Of a stretch of DNA of 21,336 nucleotides, positions 16,601-21,336 are shown piece by piece; within the stretch, counting starts at the first letter, position 1, and each line of letters opens with the position of its first letter. The position numbers and the translations under genes were made by a program. This DNA is from an uncultured Muribaculaceae bacterium (lineage in GTDB: Bacteria > Bacteroidota > Bacteroidia > Bacteroidales > Muribaculaceae), in NCBI GenBank assembly GCA_910584055.1, contig CAJTZS010000058.1, positions 1-21,336 on the forward strand, in the 5' to 3' direction. The notes under the pieces are model-generated. The model ran no database searches. It was not told the DNA's origin and saw only the letters and a program-made list of their open reading frames with translations.

Positions 16601-18503
16601 ACACGGCATAGAGATCGAAGTTATTATCCGGTCTCAATACAATGTCCGCACGAATATCATTAAGGAGGCGTTTGTTATATTCAATGGAATTAACCCTCAG
16701 TCTGGCATCAGTCACAGCCTTTCCACTCAACGGATTGAACCCGGCTCCCTCGGCCTGGACCGACGCCGTGACGCTGCCGATACCGAGCGAAGGCATGAAA
16801 TAACCGACATCAAGCCCGTTGACTTCCGCATCTATATTATATTTCTCCGAGTTCATGCCTACATGACCTTTTCCCGAGGCATTACCCGCCGTACTTGTCA
16901 AAGTGAAATCAGCGCCATAGTTCTCACGCATTGCGGACGCCGTGCCCTCTATGTGAAACGCGGGAACCTGTATTTCTGATTTTCCCATGAATTTATTGAT
17001 AAGACGGGGATCGGATATGCGTCCGTTGAAATCCACTTCCGTCTCCAACTTCTTTATATCAAGAGGATTGTCGGCGTACCCTTCGGCGTGCAGCGACATG
17101 ACATCACGCAACGACGCTTCCAGCCGGTCAATATCCACAGATTCCAGCGAACCATTAGCCTCAAGGGCCACATCAAGTGGATTGCGTGCCGGCAGCAGGG
17201 ATGTGTATTCTTTGAGGGAAGGCATGAAAGAATCTACGTCGGGCATGCCAAGACGCGCCTCTACATTGACATTTACAGGGGCCTGCGGCTTAAGTTCCAT
17301 AAGTGCAAACGGAACATCGGCATTCCCTCTTACATAAGAATAAAGCGTGCTGATATCAAGATTCTTTAGTGACAGGCCCGTGGAGTCAACGTCAATCCCT
17401 CCCTTCCCGCTTACAATCCGCAGTCCGCTGCGCTCTTTCGCCTGCAGACGCGTAATCGGTAATCTCACGGTGGATGACTCGTTATAAAAATTCTTCATCC
17501 CGAGTCCTATTTCCGAGACCTCTATATATGATGCGTCAAAGCCGGGAAGGGGTTTGACCCCTTTCATAGCATATATGAAGTTAAAACTGTCGAGCGATAT
17601 GGAATCTCCGCTTATGCGCATAGGTTCTCCGGAAGATGGTTGCGGCACAGGTGCCGGATGGGCTGCAACCCACTCCGGAGTCGGGGTATAGTATGCTCCG
17701 GAACCGCCGGCGACGGAGGCGAGTTTCCAGCTAACCGTATTCTTGCCAAGATCCACGACCCCGCGTTTGAGATTGATGTCTCGCGCATTGAGATAAAGGG
17801 TGTCGATTGTAGGAAGCATCGACATCGCAAATGAAAAGTTTTCAAGTTTAAGATCGTTGGCCTTTATCAGGAATGGTGTGGATGATGAGGAATCTGCCGG
17901 TGTCGGTTTCTGTTTCCACACATTCATATACAGCTTGAGGTTTCCGTTGCGCAGCAATGCCTTGTTTAGGTTTATTTCACCTGTCAATATGTTCGCGGAA
18001 CTTTTGTCATCCACGTCGAGCATACCGGCGGCAACGCTCATGATCATAGACGAATCCGGAGAAACCATGCGGTAATACCCTTCTTCAAGCCTGAGTTTCT
18101 TGAGCCGGACATCGAGTTTGAGAAGAGGAAGCATTTTCACGTCCGCCATTACTTTATCGGCACGCACCATTGTGTCGGCATGCTGATCAAGCACCACCAC
18201 ATTCTCGAGGTTGACGTCAATAGGGAATGAAAGCCTGAGTCTTCCTATTTCCACCTTCATGCCGGTGGATTTATACACGAAATCACATGCTATATTTTTA
18301 ACAAAAGTCTGAACCGGAGGTATATACAGAAGCACAGGAATGATTAGAATCGCAATGACCACCCACATAAGGGTTTTCAACGTGCGTCTGAGCCACGTCG
18401 GTCTTATGAGGTGTCTCTTACTACGCCTCTCATCCTTGACACTCCCCTTCCCCGAAACGTCATTATTTATTTCTGTCTTCTCAGGAATCTTGTTTTCTTC
18501 CAT
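13605..18503 (-). CDS. tamB: TamB, translocation and assembly module protein (AsmA-like)
   Basis: A 1632-aa envelope-spanning protein. A basic cytosolic N-terminus (to about 42) is followed by one transmembrane anchor (44-62, LMWVVIAILIIPVLLYIPP). The next part is AsmA-like (MKVEIGRLRLSFPIDVNLENVVV). A very long beta-rich periplasmic region follows, the repeated-strand groove of bridge-like lipid transporters, and then the C-terminal TamB (DUF490) domain with GNGFVRYGLPVLGEKMF, NPKLNITATDDVKA and SPKINFDLSTNDDVSVQNELQS. It works with the outer-membrane partner, here the adjacent TamL. The start codon overlaps the end of the VanZ-like gene by 23 bp, and its end overlaps tamL, so the three look translationally coupled. 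Long open frames on the opposite strand inside it are coding shadows. No defect is seen. Confidence 0.94.
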   Translation of the reverse strand: MEENKIPEKTEINNDVSGKGSVKDERRSKRHLIRPTWLRRTLKTLMWVVIAILIIPVLLYIPPVQTFVKNIACDFVYKSTGMKVEIGRLRLSFPIDVNLENVVVLDQHADTMVRADKVMADVKMLPLLKLDVRLKKLRLEEGYYRMVSPDSSMIMSVAAGMLDVDDKSSANILTGEINLNKALLRNGNLKLYMNVWKQKPTPADSSSSTPFLIKANDLKLENFSFAMSMLPTIDTLYLNARDINLKRGVVDLGKNTVSWKLASVAGGSGAYYTPTPEWVAAHPAPVPQPSSGEPMRISGDSISLDSFNFIYAMKGVKPLPGFDASYIEVSEIGLGMKNFYNESSTVRLPITRLQAKERSGLRIVSGKGGIDVDSTGLSLKNLDISTLYSYVRGNADVPFALMELKPQAPVNVNVEARLGMPDVDSFMPSLKEYTSLLPARNPLDVALEANGSLESVDIDRLEASLRDVMSLHAEGYADNPLDIKKLETEVDFNGRISDPRLINKFMGKSEIQVPAFHIEGTASAMRENYGADFTLTSTAGNASGKGHVGMNSEKYNIDAEVNGLDVGYFMPSLGIGSVTASVQAEGAGFNPLSGKAVTDARLRVNSIEYNKRLLNDIRADIVLRPDNNFDLYAVSANDGLDLELEGSGAIHPDDYVFDITAKIRDLDLHKIGMSPDMSNGKGTVYINGTASPDRWLYAADLKLVDFDWNLPNQYIHLPGGVTARIDATETSTSADIDSYMTSVAFHSPTGLKMLVDGMTKASDVIMSQVKERNLQMDSISMALPPFSLSLNASGRGLLNQFLVPSGMNLDTVYGSIYKDSLFHGNIAARKFTSGSISIDTLDLALKERRNLLDYKIHMGNSPGTMDEFAQVNLNGYLGSNRLGAFLTQRNLQGKTGYRVGLTAALQDSVISVHFTPLKSTIAYLPWTLNDDNFIDYNLGNKKVDANLVASSAESSILLRTQPTDAGIDELHMKLDNIKIEDFLSMSLLAPPITGSVDSDIHVLYDGSTLSGKGTLGVKSLTYEKTQLGDFDLRLDAGMAHDGSSGINAALLINNEPALAAYANLRKDSVGNLAPDSIGVRLTEFPLKLANPFLDNMVTLGGNLNGEMRMDGSFSKPILNGNIAFEDASAYIPMAGCKLSFDTVPVTVTNSVVGFDQFDIFGANSNPITIDGSVDASSFGNILLNLSASASNCQLVKSDSRSKADLFGKLFINLDGTVKGSLSLMDIKANLNILGTTDITYRVNMVGSELTGGSENNVVKFVNFNDTTQVVKADSVVQTSTMRIRAGLTISPGTEATVLLSTDGRSRVELQPSGTLNYFQNYMGDMRLNGTLLLGNGFVRYGLPVLGEKMFTFNPSSQVTWGGDIMNPKLNITATDDVKANVTTGSNSRLVNFLVTLNATGNLNSPKINFDLSTNDDVSVQNELQSMSADQRQTQAMNMLITGQYTGQNAMGGKPSISTGMLYGYLASQLNKWASQNIRGVDLSFGVDQYDRMQNGTSSSQMSYSYQVSKSLFNNRFKIQVGGNYSTDASADENLSQNLISDISAEYVLKQTETVNMSVRLFRHTGFESILEGEITETGAGFVLKRKLNNLLHLFRIRGGKKRENRDTTQIKSSVDSTSHDKITVRKEEGDDE

Positions 18504-18900
18504 CGCGTAATCGTGTGAATAAGTACCATAATGCCGCTACAGAGATTGCTCCCGCTGCATCCGCCAATATATCATAAATATCAAAAGAGCGGCCCATACC
18601 CATGCCACCCTGAACAAACTCTATGATTGTTCCGAATATAATAACTGCCAGCATTGCAACGACAACAAATGCGGCATGCAGTGAACTCCAGCCTGTAGAC
18701 CTCGATTTATCGACATATATCATAAGGGCAAGCCCCCCGAACATTATTGCGTGAGCAACCTTGTCTGCACCCGGAAACAATTCCGGCTTCATATCTCCCA
18801 ACGGACGGGGGGCGAGCGTAAGCCATAAAATAGCCGCCGTTGTGACTCCCGTAAGGAGCCATGGCGGTAACTTCCCTATTATGCTCTGCGCTTTATTCAT
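18481..18900 (-). CDS. VanZ-like membrane protein
   Basis: A 139-aa integral membrane protein with four predicted helices (about 14-32, 46-62, 75-95, 110-130). It has the VanZ-like pattern: LTLAPRPLG after helix 1, ADKVAHAIMFGGLAL in helix 2, the Glu in GTIIEFVQGGMGMGRSFDIYDILADAAGA between helices 3 and 4. VanZ gives low-level teicoplanin resistance in Enterococcus, but such proteins are common in Bacteroidetes without a van cluster and their role there is unclear; resistance should not be inferred. It starts the unit vanZ-tamB-tamL, overlapping tamB by 23 bp. It lies 100 bp after rpsO, beyond the rpsO terminator; I could not find a convincing promoter in between, so some readthrough is possible. 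Confidence 0.85.
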   Translation of the reverse strand: MNKAQSIIGKLPPWLLTGVTTAAILWLTLAPRPLGDMKPELFPGADKVAHAIMFGGLALMIYVDKSRSTGWSSLHAAFVVVAMLAVIIFGTIIEFVQGGMGMGRSFDIYDILADAAGAISVAALWYLFTRLRDGRKQDS

Positions 18901-18944
18901 AATACTTTCAACGTGTAAAGAAACCGAATTTATGTTAATATAAC

Positions 18945-18976
18945 AAAAAAAGCAAAGGATTTTCTCCTCTGCTTTT
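18945..18976 (-). terminator. Terminator of rpsO
   Basis: AAAGCAAAGGA (18949-18959) pairs with TCCTCTGCTTT (18965-18975) with one mismatch, around TTTTC. On the minus strand the stem is followed by seven T residues. It separates rpsO from the vanZ-tamB-tamL unit. Confidence 0.8.
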
Positions 18977-18999
18977 AAATTTTTTACGAAACTACAGAA

Positions 19000-19275
19000 T
19001 TATTTTCTGATTCCGAGTTCTTTCTTGGCTATGATCGCACGATAACGGTTGATATCTTTGCGGATCAGATAGTCGAGAAGGCTACGGCGCTGACCTACGA
19101 GCGCCTTAAGGGCGCGGGCTGTGGTGAAGTCTTTGTGATTCTCTTTAAGGTGCTCGGTAAGATGTTTGATACGAATCGAGAAAAGAGCAATCTGGCTTTC
19201 AGGGCTGCCTGTATCTGTCGGGCCCTGACCGTAAGTCTCGAAAATGTGTTTCTTTTCTTCTGCTGAAAGATGCAT
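19000..19275 (-). CDS. rpsO: 30S ribosomal protein S15
   Basis: A primary 16S rRNA binding protein of the 30S platform. The 91-aa, all-helical protein shows the family pattern: GQGPTDTGSPESQIALFSIRIKHLTEHLKENHKDF, then RALKALVGQRRSLLDYL and the basic end DINRYRAIIAKKELGIRK, with the conserved Asp-Thr-Gly-Ser-Pro-Glu-Gln surface near residue 21. It is monocistronic: a promoter at 19380-19410, a structured leader (19276-19374) and a terminator at 18945-18976. It is divergent from rplU-rpmA. In several other phyla S15 represses its own mRNA through leader structure, and this leader could be such a site. Confidence 0.98.
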   Translation of the reverse strand: MHLSAEEKKHIFETYGQGPTDTGSPESQIALFSIRIKHLTEHLKENHKDFTTARALKALVGQRRSLLDYLIRKDINRYRAIIAKKELGIRK

Positions 19276-19318
19276 GATTGAGAGAATTTAAATTATTAAA
19301 AATATTTTACCTTTCTTT

Positions 19319-19374
19319 GAAAAGCCATTGTGCCGGGGGTCTCTCACCTGTTGCCGGCCACTTTTCTCGAAAAG
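19319..19374 (-). promoter_or_regulatory. Structured rpsO leader with competing hairpins
   Basis: Read on the minus strand from the predicted start near 19374: CTTTTC (19374-19369) can pair with GAAAAG (19366-19361); then GCCGG (19358-19354) pairs with CCGGC (19336-19332) around an inner GGT/ACC stem (19348-19346 with 19340-19338); then a second CTTTTC (19324-19319) can also pair with the same GAAAAG. The two pairings exclude each other. The sequence complementarity is seen; a regulatory switch, for example by S15 binding, is inference. Confidence 0.45.
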
Positions 19375-19379
19375 CGTTG

Positions 19380-19410
19380 CAAAATTACTAAATAATTAAT
19401 GAACTGCAAA
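19380..19410 (-). promoter_or_regulatory. Promoter of rpsO
   Basis: On the minus strand TTTG (19407-19410) and TAATTTTG (19380-19387) are 19 bp apart and match the Bacteroidetes consensus fully. Transcription would start near 19374, giving a leader of about 98 nt. Confidence 0.75.
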
Positions 19411-19426
19411 ATTTAACACAACTTAA

Positions 19427-19458
19427 TTTGCTCCTGATGATAAAATTTATTAATTTTG
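19427..19458 (+). promoter_or_regulatory. Promoter of rplU-rpmA
   Basis: TTTG (19427-19430) and TAATTTTG (19451-19458) are 20 bp apart, a full match. The start near 19465 leaves a leader of about 78 nt before rplU. The two divergent ribosomal promoters are back to back with 16 bp between their -33 elements. Confidence 0.78.
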
Positions 19459-19542
19459 CATCGCATTTTCCGCCAAGGCATGAAAAAGAGAGGCTCAGTG
19501 AAGTCTCCGCCCAACGGATTCATTTATAATTCAATAGTTTAA

Positions 19543-19866
19543 ATGTACGCTATCGTAGAAATTAAGGGACAGCAGTTCAAAGCTGAAGAAGGCAAATTCC
19601 TGTATGTCCACCATCTCGGCGATGATGTAAAGGAAGGTGATGCAATTTCCTTCGACAAAGTTCTCCTCATTGACGCCGACGGCGATGTAAAAATCGGTGC
19701 TCCTGCCGTTGAAGGGGCAAAAGTGGAGTGCGAAGTTCTCACATCGCTTGTAAAAGGTGAGAAAGTGATTGTTTTCAAGAAGAAACGCCGCAAGGGCTAT
19801 CGCCGCAAAAACGGTCACCGCCAGTACTTCTCCAAAGTGTTAATCAAAAAAATTGTAACCGCTTAA
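19543..19866 (+). CDS. rplU: 50S ribosomal protein L21
   Basis: A 23S rRNA-binding protein of the large subunit. The 107 aa begin MYAIVEIKGQQFKAEEGKFLYV, the L21 signature, with VLLIDADGDVKIGAP in the middle and the basic KKKRRKGYRRKNGHRQ segment near the C-terminus. First gene of the rplU-rpmA pair, 15 bp before rpmA, an order conserved across bacteria. It is driven by the promoter at 19427-19458 and ends in the shared terminator at 20163-20197. Nothing unusual is seen. Confidence 0.98.
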   Translation: MYAIVEIKGQQFKAEEGKFLYVHHLGDDVKEGDAISFDKVLLIDADGDVKIGAPAVEGAKVECEVLTSLVKGEKVIVFKKKRRKGYRRKNGHRQYFSKVLIKKIVTA

Positions 19867-19881
19867 AACCGTAGATAAGAA

Positions 19882-20142
19882 ATGGCACATAAGAAAGGTG
19901 TCGGTAGTTCTAAGAACGGCCGCGAATCAGAAAGCAAACGACTTGGAGTCAAAATCTTCGGTGGTTCATACTGCAAGGCAGGCAACATCATCAAGCGTCA
20001 GCGTGGAACTGTGCATCATCCCGGCCTCAACGTAGGCATGGGTAAGGACCACACACTCTTCGCCCTCATCGACGGCATCGTGGTGTTCTCCACCGGCAAA
20101 GAGGGTCGCAAGTTCATCAACGTGCAGCCCAAGGAAGCATAA
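19882..20142 (+). CDS. rpmA: 50S ribosomal protein L27
   Basis: Large-subunit protein whose N-terminal tail reaches the peptidyl transferase centre. The 86 aa start MAHKKGVGSSKNGRESESKRLGVK, the standard form whose tail needs no cleavage by a Prp-type protease (the Firmicutes extension is absent). FGGSYCKAGNIIKRQRGTVHHPG, with Cys31 in place of the frequent Val, and GMGKDHTLFALIDG follow. Second gene of the pair, 15 bp after rplU, followed by a strong terminator. Confidence 0.98.
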   Translation: MAHKKGVGSSKNGRESESKRLGVKIFGGSYCKAGNIIKRQRGTVHHPGLNVGMGKDHTLFALIDGIVVFSTGKEGRKFINVQPKEA

Positions 20143-20162
20143 CACTTCTTTCCAAACCGAAT

Positions 20163-20197
20163 AAAAAGAGAGGAATCCGACGGATTCCTCTCTTTTT
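20163..20197. terminator. Bidirectional terminator between rpmA and the GDPD gene
   Basis: A 16-bp perfect stem (20163-20178 with 20182-20197; arm begins AAAAAGAGAGG) closes a 3-nt GAC loop, with A and T tracts at its ends, so it serves both the rplU-rpmA unit and the convergent phosphodiesterase gene. Confidence 0.92.
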
Positions 20198-20204
20198 ATC
20201 TAAA

Positions 20205-20246
20205 GCCTAACGCCTAAAACCTAACGCCTAAAGCCTAAGGCCTCAA
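20205..20246. repeat. Six-copy 7-bp tandem repeat (GCCTAAM)
   Basis: Successive heptamers GCCTAAC, GCCTAAA, ACCTAAC, GCCTAAA, GCCTAAG and GCCTCAA run from 20205 to 20246, directly between the terminator and the stop codon of the phosphodiesterase gene (20247-20249). The repeat is slightly degenerate at one position per unit and non-coding. It looks like a slippage-prone microsatellite. I believe similar GCCTAA-type heptamers occur in other Bacteroidetes intergenic regions, from memory only. Confidence 0.88.
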
Positions 20247-21086
20247 CTAATACTTAACATTAATCCATGGCGCATTTTTCTCTGCCCATTCCTTTTGCCG
20301 GACAGGAATGTCGGTGCAAAGATAATCGGCACCCAGATAGACACCCAACATAAAATCCCCGATCGACTTACCGGGCCAGAGGCTAACGGTCAATCCCTGT
20401 TTATGAGCGAGATTAACCGCCTCCCGCGAAGTCCCTTCCATTTTAGAGCCGAGCCTTTTAATCCCGAGCCCCTTGCAAAGATTGATAGTGGCTTTGCTCA
20501 CCGGATCACTCGTTATCAAAAGAAGGTCGGCATCGGGATGGCGCTGCTGCATGCATCTTAGTGAACGGGTATCGGACGATGTGAAAATAAACTCCGCATC
20601 AGCAGGCTTCTTCGACATCACTTTCCTATAAAGCTTATCTACATATTCAGGCAATTTATTCTCGGGATAAAGCTCAGCCGGATTAGTTTTCATTTCAAAC
20701 TCCACATAAAGTCCCGGCTTGTCTTTCAGGAAATCCATCAGCTCGTCAAGAGTCATCATCTTGTTCCCCTTCTTGGTGTCGAGCCTGCGCAGCTCCGCAA
20801 GCGTCTTCTCTTCTACAGCTCCTGTGCCGTTGGTTGTGCGGTCAAGCTTGCTGTCGTGGGTTACAATCAGTTCTCCGTCTTTAGTGATGCGGATATCGGT
20901 CTCATAACCGGTATATCCGGCTTTATGACTTGCCTTGAACGCCTCAACCGTGTTCTCGTCGTGCTCCAATCTACCTCCACGATGTGAGAATACGCGCACC
21001 TGTTGCGTTTGGGCCACCGCCGCTACGGCACAAAAAGAAAGGATGCATACTGACAGCCCGCTTTTCAGATAATTTAGATTTTTCAT
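20247..21086 (-). CDS. Secreted glycerophosphodiester phosphodiesterase (GDPD family)
   Basis: An enzyme of the GDPD TIM-barrel family, which splits glycerophosphodiesters such as deacylated phospholipids into glycerol 3-phosphate and an alcohol. The 279 aa begin with a signal peptide (1-26, cleavage near AVAQ), so it acts in the periplasm or outside. The catalytic set is visible: His35-Arg36 in SHRGG, Glu44-Asn45-Thr46, Glu62 and Asp64 in GYETDIRIT, His77-Asp78 in VTHDSKLDRTTNGTG. The later strands VEFEMK, FTSSD, LTVSLWPG and ADYLCTDIP fit the barrel. It stands alone between the 7-bp repeats and the tRNA-Asn genes, with no glycerol-phosphate transport genes near. The gene could be named glpQ-like, but the true substrate is not shown. 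Confidence 0.92.
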   Translation of the reverse strand: MKNLNYLKSGLSVCILSFCAVAAVAQTQQVRVFSHRGGRLEHDENTVEAFKASHKAGYTGYETDIRITKDGELIVTHDSKLDRTTNGTGAVEEKTLAELRRLDTKKGNKMMTLDELMDFLKDKPGLYVEFEMKTNPAELYPENKLPEYVDKLYRKVMSKKPADAEFIFTSSDTRSLRCMQQRHPDADLLLITSDPVSKATINLCKGLGIKRLGSKMEGTSREAVNLAHKQGLTVSLWPGKSIGDFMLGVYLGADYLCTDIPVRQKEWAEKNAPWINVKY

Positions 21087-21114
21087 TTCAGTTATGGTTA
21101 GAATAGTTAATAAT

Positions 21115-21141
21115 AAAAAAGAGTCCCGGAATTCGAGACTC
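21115..21141 (-). terminator. Terminator after the first tRNA-Asn gene
   Basis: On the minus strand GAGTCTCG (21141-21134) pairs with CGGGACTC (21128-21121), including one U-G wobble, and is followed by six T residues. It lies 7 bp after the tRNA end and separates it from the phosphodiesterase gene. Confidence 0.8.
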
Positions 21142-21148
21142 TCATTGC

Positions 21149-21221
21149 GCTTCAGGATGGGCTTGAACCAACGACCCCCTGATTAACAGTCAGGTGCTCT
21201 AACCAACTGAGCTACTGAAGC
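21149..21221 (-). tRNA. tRNA-Asn (GTT)
   Basis: A 73-nt cloverleaf can be drawn in full: acceptor stem GCTTCAG/CTGAAGC, D stem GCTC/GAGC with loop AGTTGGTTA, anticodon stem CCTGA/TCAGG with loop CTGTTAA (anticodon GTT), T loop TTCAAGC. The discriminator is G, as expected for Asn. The 3' CCA is not encoded. The T stem GTTGG/CCATC holds one U-U mismatch at its second pair, and the second copy has the same, so it is not a sequencing error. Confidence 0.96.
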
Positions 21222-21240
21222 AGATGATGTATATTTTTAC

Positions 21241-21273
21241 AAAAAATTCTCAGTCCGAGTTTTGACTAAGAAT
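21241..21273 (-). terminator. Hairpin with T tract between the two tRNA-Asn genes
   Basis: On the minus strand ATTCTTAGTC (21273-21264) pairs with GACTGAGAAT (21255-21246), one wobble, followed by a T run (21245-21241). It would end the upstream tRNA-Asn copy. No clear promoter is seen for the downstream copy in 21222-21245, so readthrough and processing is also possible. Confidence 0.65.
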
Positions 21274-21284
21274 TCTTGCTTGGC

Positions 21285-21336
21285 GCTTCAGGATGGGCTT
21301 GAACCAACGACCCCCTGATTAACAGTCAGGTGCTCT
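21285..21336 (-). tRNA. tRNA-Asn (GTT), partial, cut by the window edge
   Basis: The 52 bases present are identical to the 3' part of the tRNA-Asn at 21149-21221, including acceptor 3' strand, T arm with the same mismatch, variable loop and anticodon GTT. Its 5' acceptor and most of the D arm lie beyond the right edge. The copies are spaced 136 bp apart. Confidence 0.93.

Noticed and set aside
16266..16979. 237-codon and similar long + strand frames inside tamB (also 14704-15324)
   Set aside because: Shadows of tamB caused by its composition; they lack recognisable domains and start signals.
18481..18900. Glycopeptide resistance gene (VanZ)
   Set aside because: Only a VanZ-like fold; no vanHAXY genes nearby, and overlap with tamB points to a general envelope role.
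19531..19818. Minus-strand frames overlapping rplU
   Set aside because: Antisense shadows of L21, whose family signature and promoter are clear on the + strand.

Overview
The window looks like a chromosomal piece of a Bacteroidales bacterium, plausibly Muribaculaceae. The reasons are protein content (PorQ, TamL/TamB pair, DUF2582-type winged-helix protein, Bacteroidetes-type Cas9/Cas1/Cas2) and promoters that fit the Bacteroidetes pattern TTTG - about 20 bp - TAnnTTTG rather than a sigma70 -35/-10. The family-level placement is inference from protein style; no search was run.

Layout. (1) 1-5300: a type II-C CRISPR-Cas module. cas9-cas1-cas2 form a compact minus-strand operon ending at a symmetrical terminator at 60-95. 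Upstream of cas9 and divergent from it, a short tracrRNA (about 5211-5300, + strand) can be read from anti-repeat, nexus and terminator hairpin, with a well-spaced promoter and a 12-bp-arm palindrome over its -33 element. No repeat-spacer array lies inside the window; the expected place is beyond the left edge. (2) 5352-9116: housekeeping and envelope genes: rsgA (-), a small winged-helix protein (+), a secreted TonB C-terminal-domain protein (-), porQ (+) and a small single-pass membrane protein (+). (3) 9213-18900: typA/bipA, then the outer-membrane assembly set tamL and tamB, with a VanZ-like membrane gene upstream, all on the minus strand. vanZ-tamB and tamB-tamL overlap, which points to one translation-coupled unit. 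Seven copies of a GC-rich 25-bp tandem repeat fill the gap between the tamL stop codon and the typA leader. (4) 19000-20142: ribosomal protein genes, rpsO (-) divergent from rplU-rpmA (+), each with a clear promoter; the rpsO leader has potential alternative hairpins. (5) 20205-21336: a run of 7-bp repeats, a secreted glycerophosphodiester phosphodiesterase (-), and two near-identical tRNA-Asn genes (-), the second cut by the window edge.

How parts relate. Cas9, tracrRNA and an off-window array would form an RNA-guided DNA interference system, with Cas1-Cas2 acquiring spacers. TamB and the lipoprotein TamL form an envelope-spanning assembly or lipid-transport module. PorQ belongs to the type IX secretion outer-membrane family, but no other T9SS gene is present here. 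No wholly unknown multi-gene system was seen. The best leads are non-coding: the tracrRNA/cas9 divergent control region, the 25-bp array, the rpsO leader and the inverted-repeat segment at 6824-7012. No gene-free stretch exceeds 300 bases; the largest gaps (5103-5351, 6327-6548, 6756-7021, 7469-7653, 9012-9212, 11013-11275, 19276-19542) are covered by the entries below.
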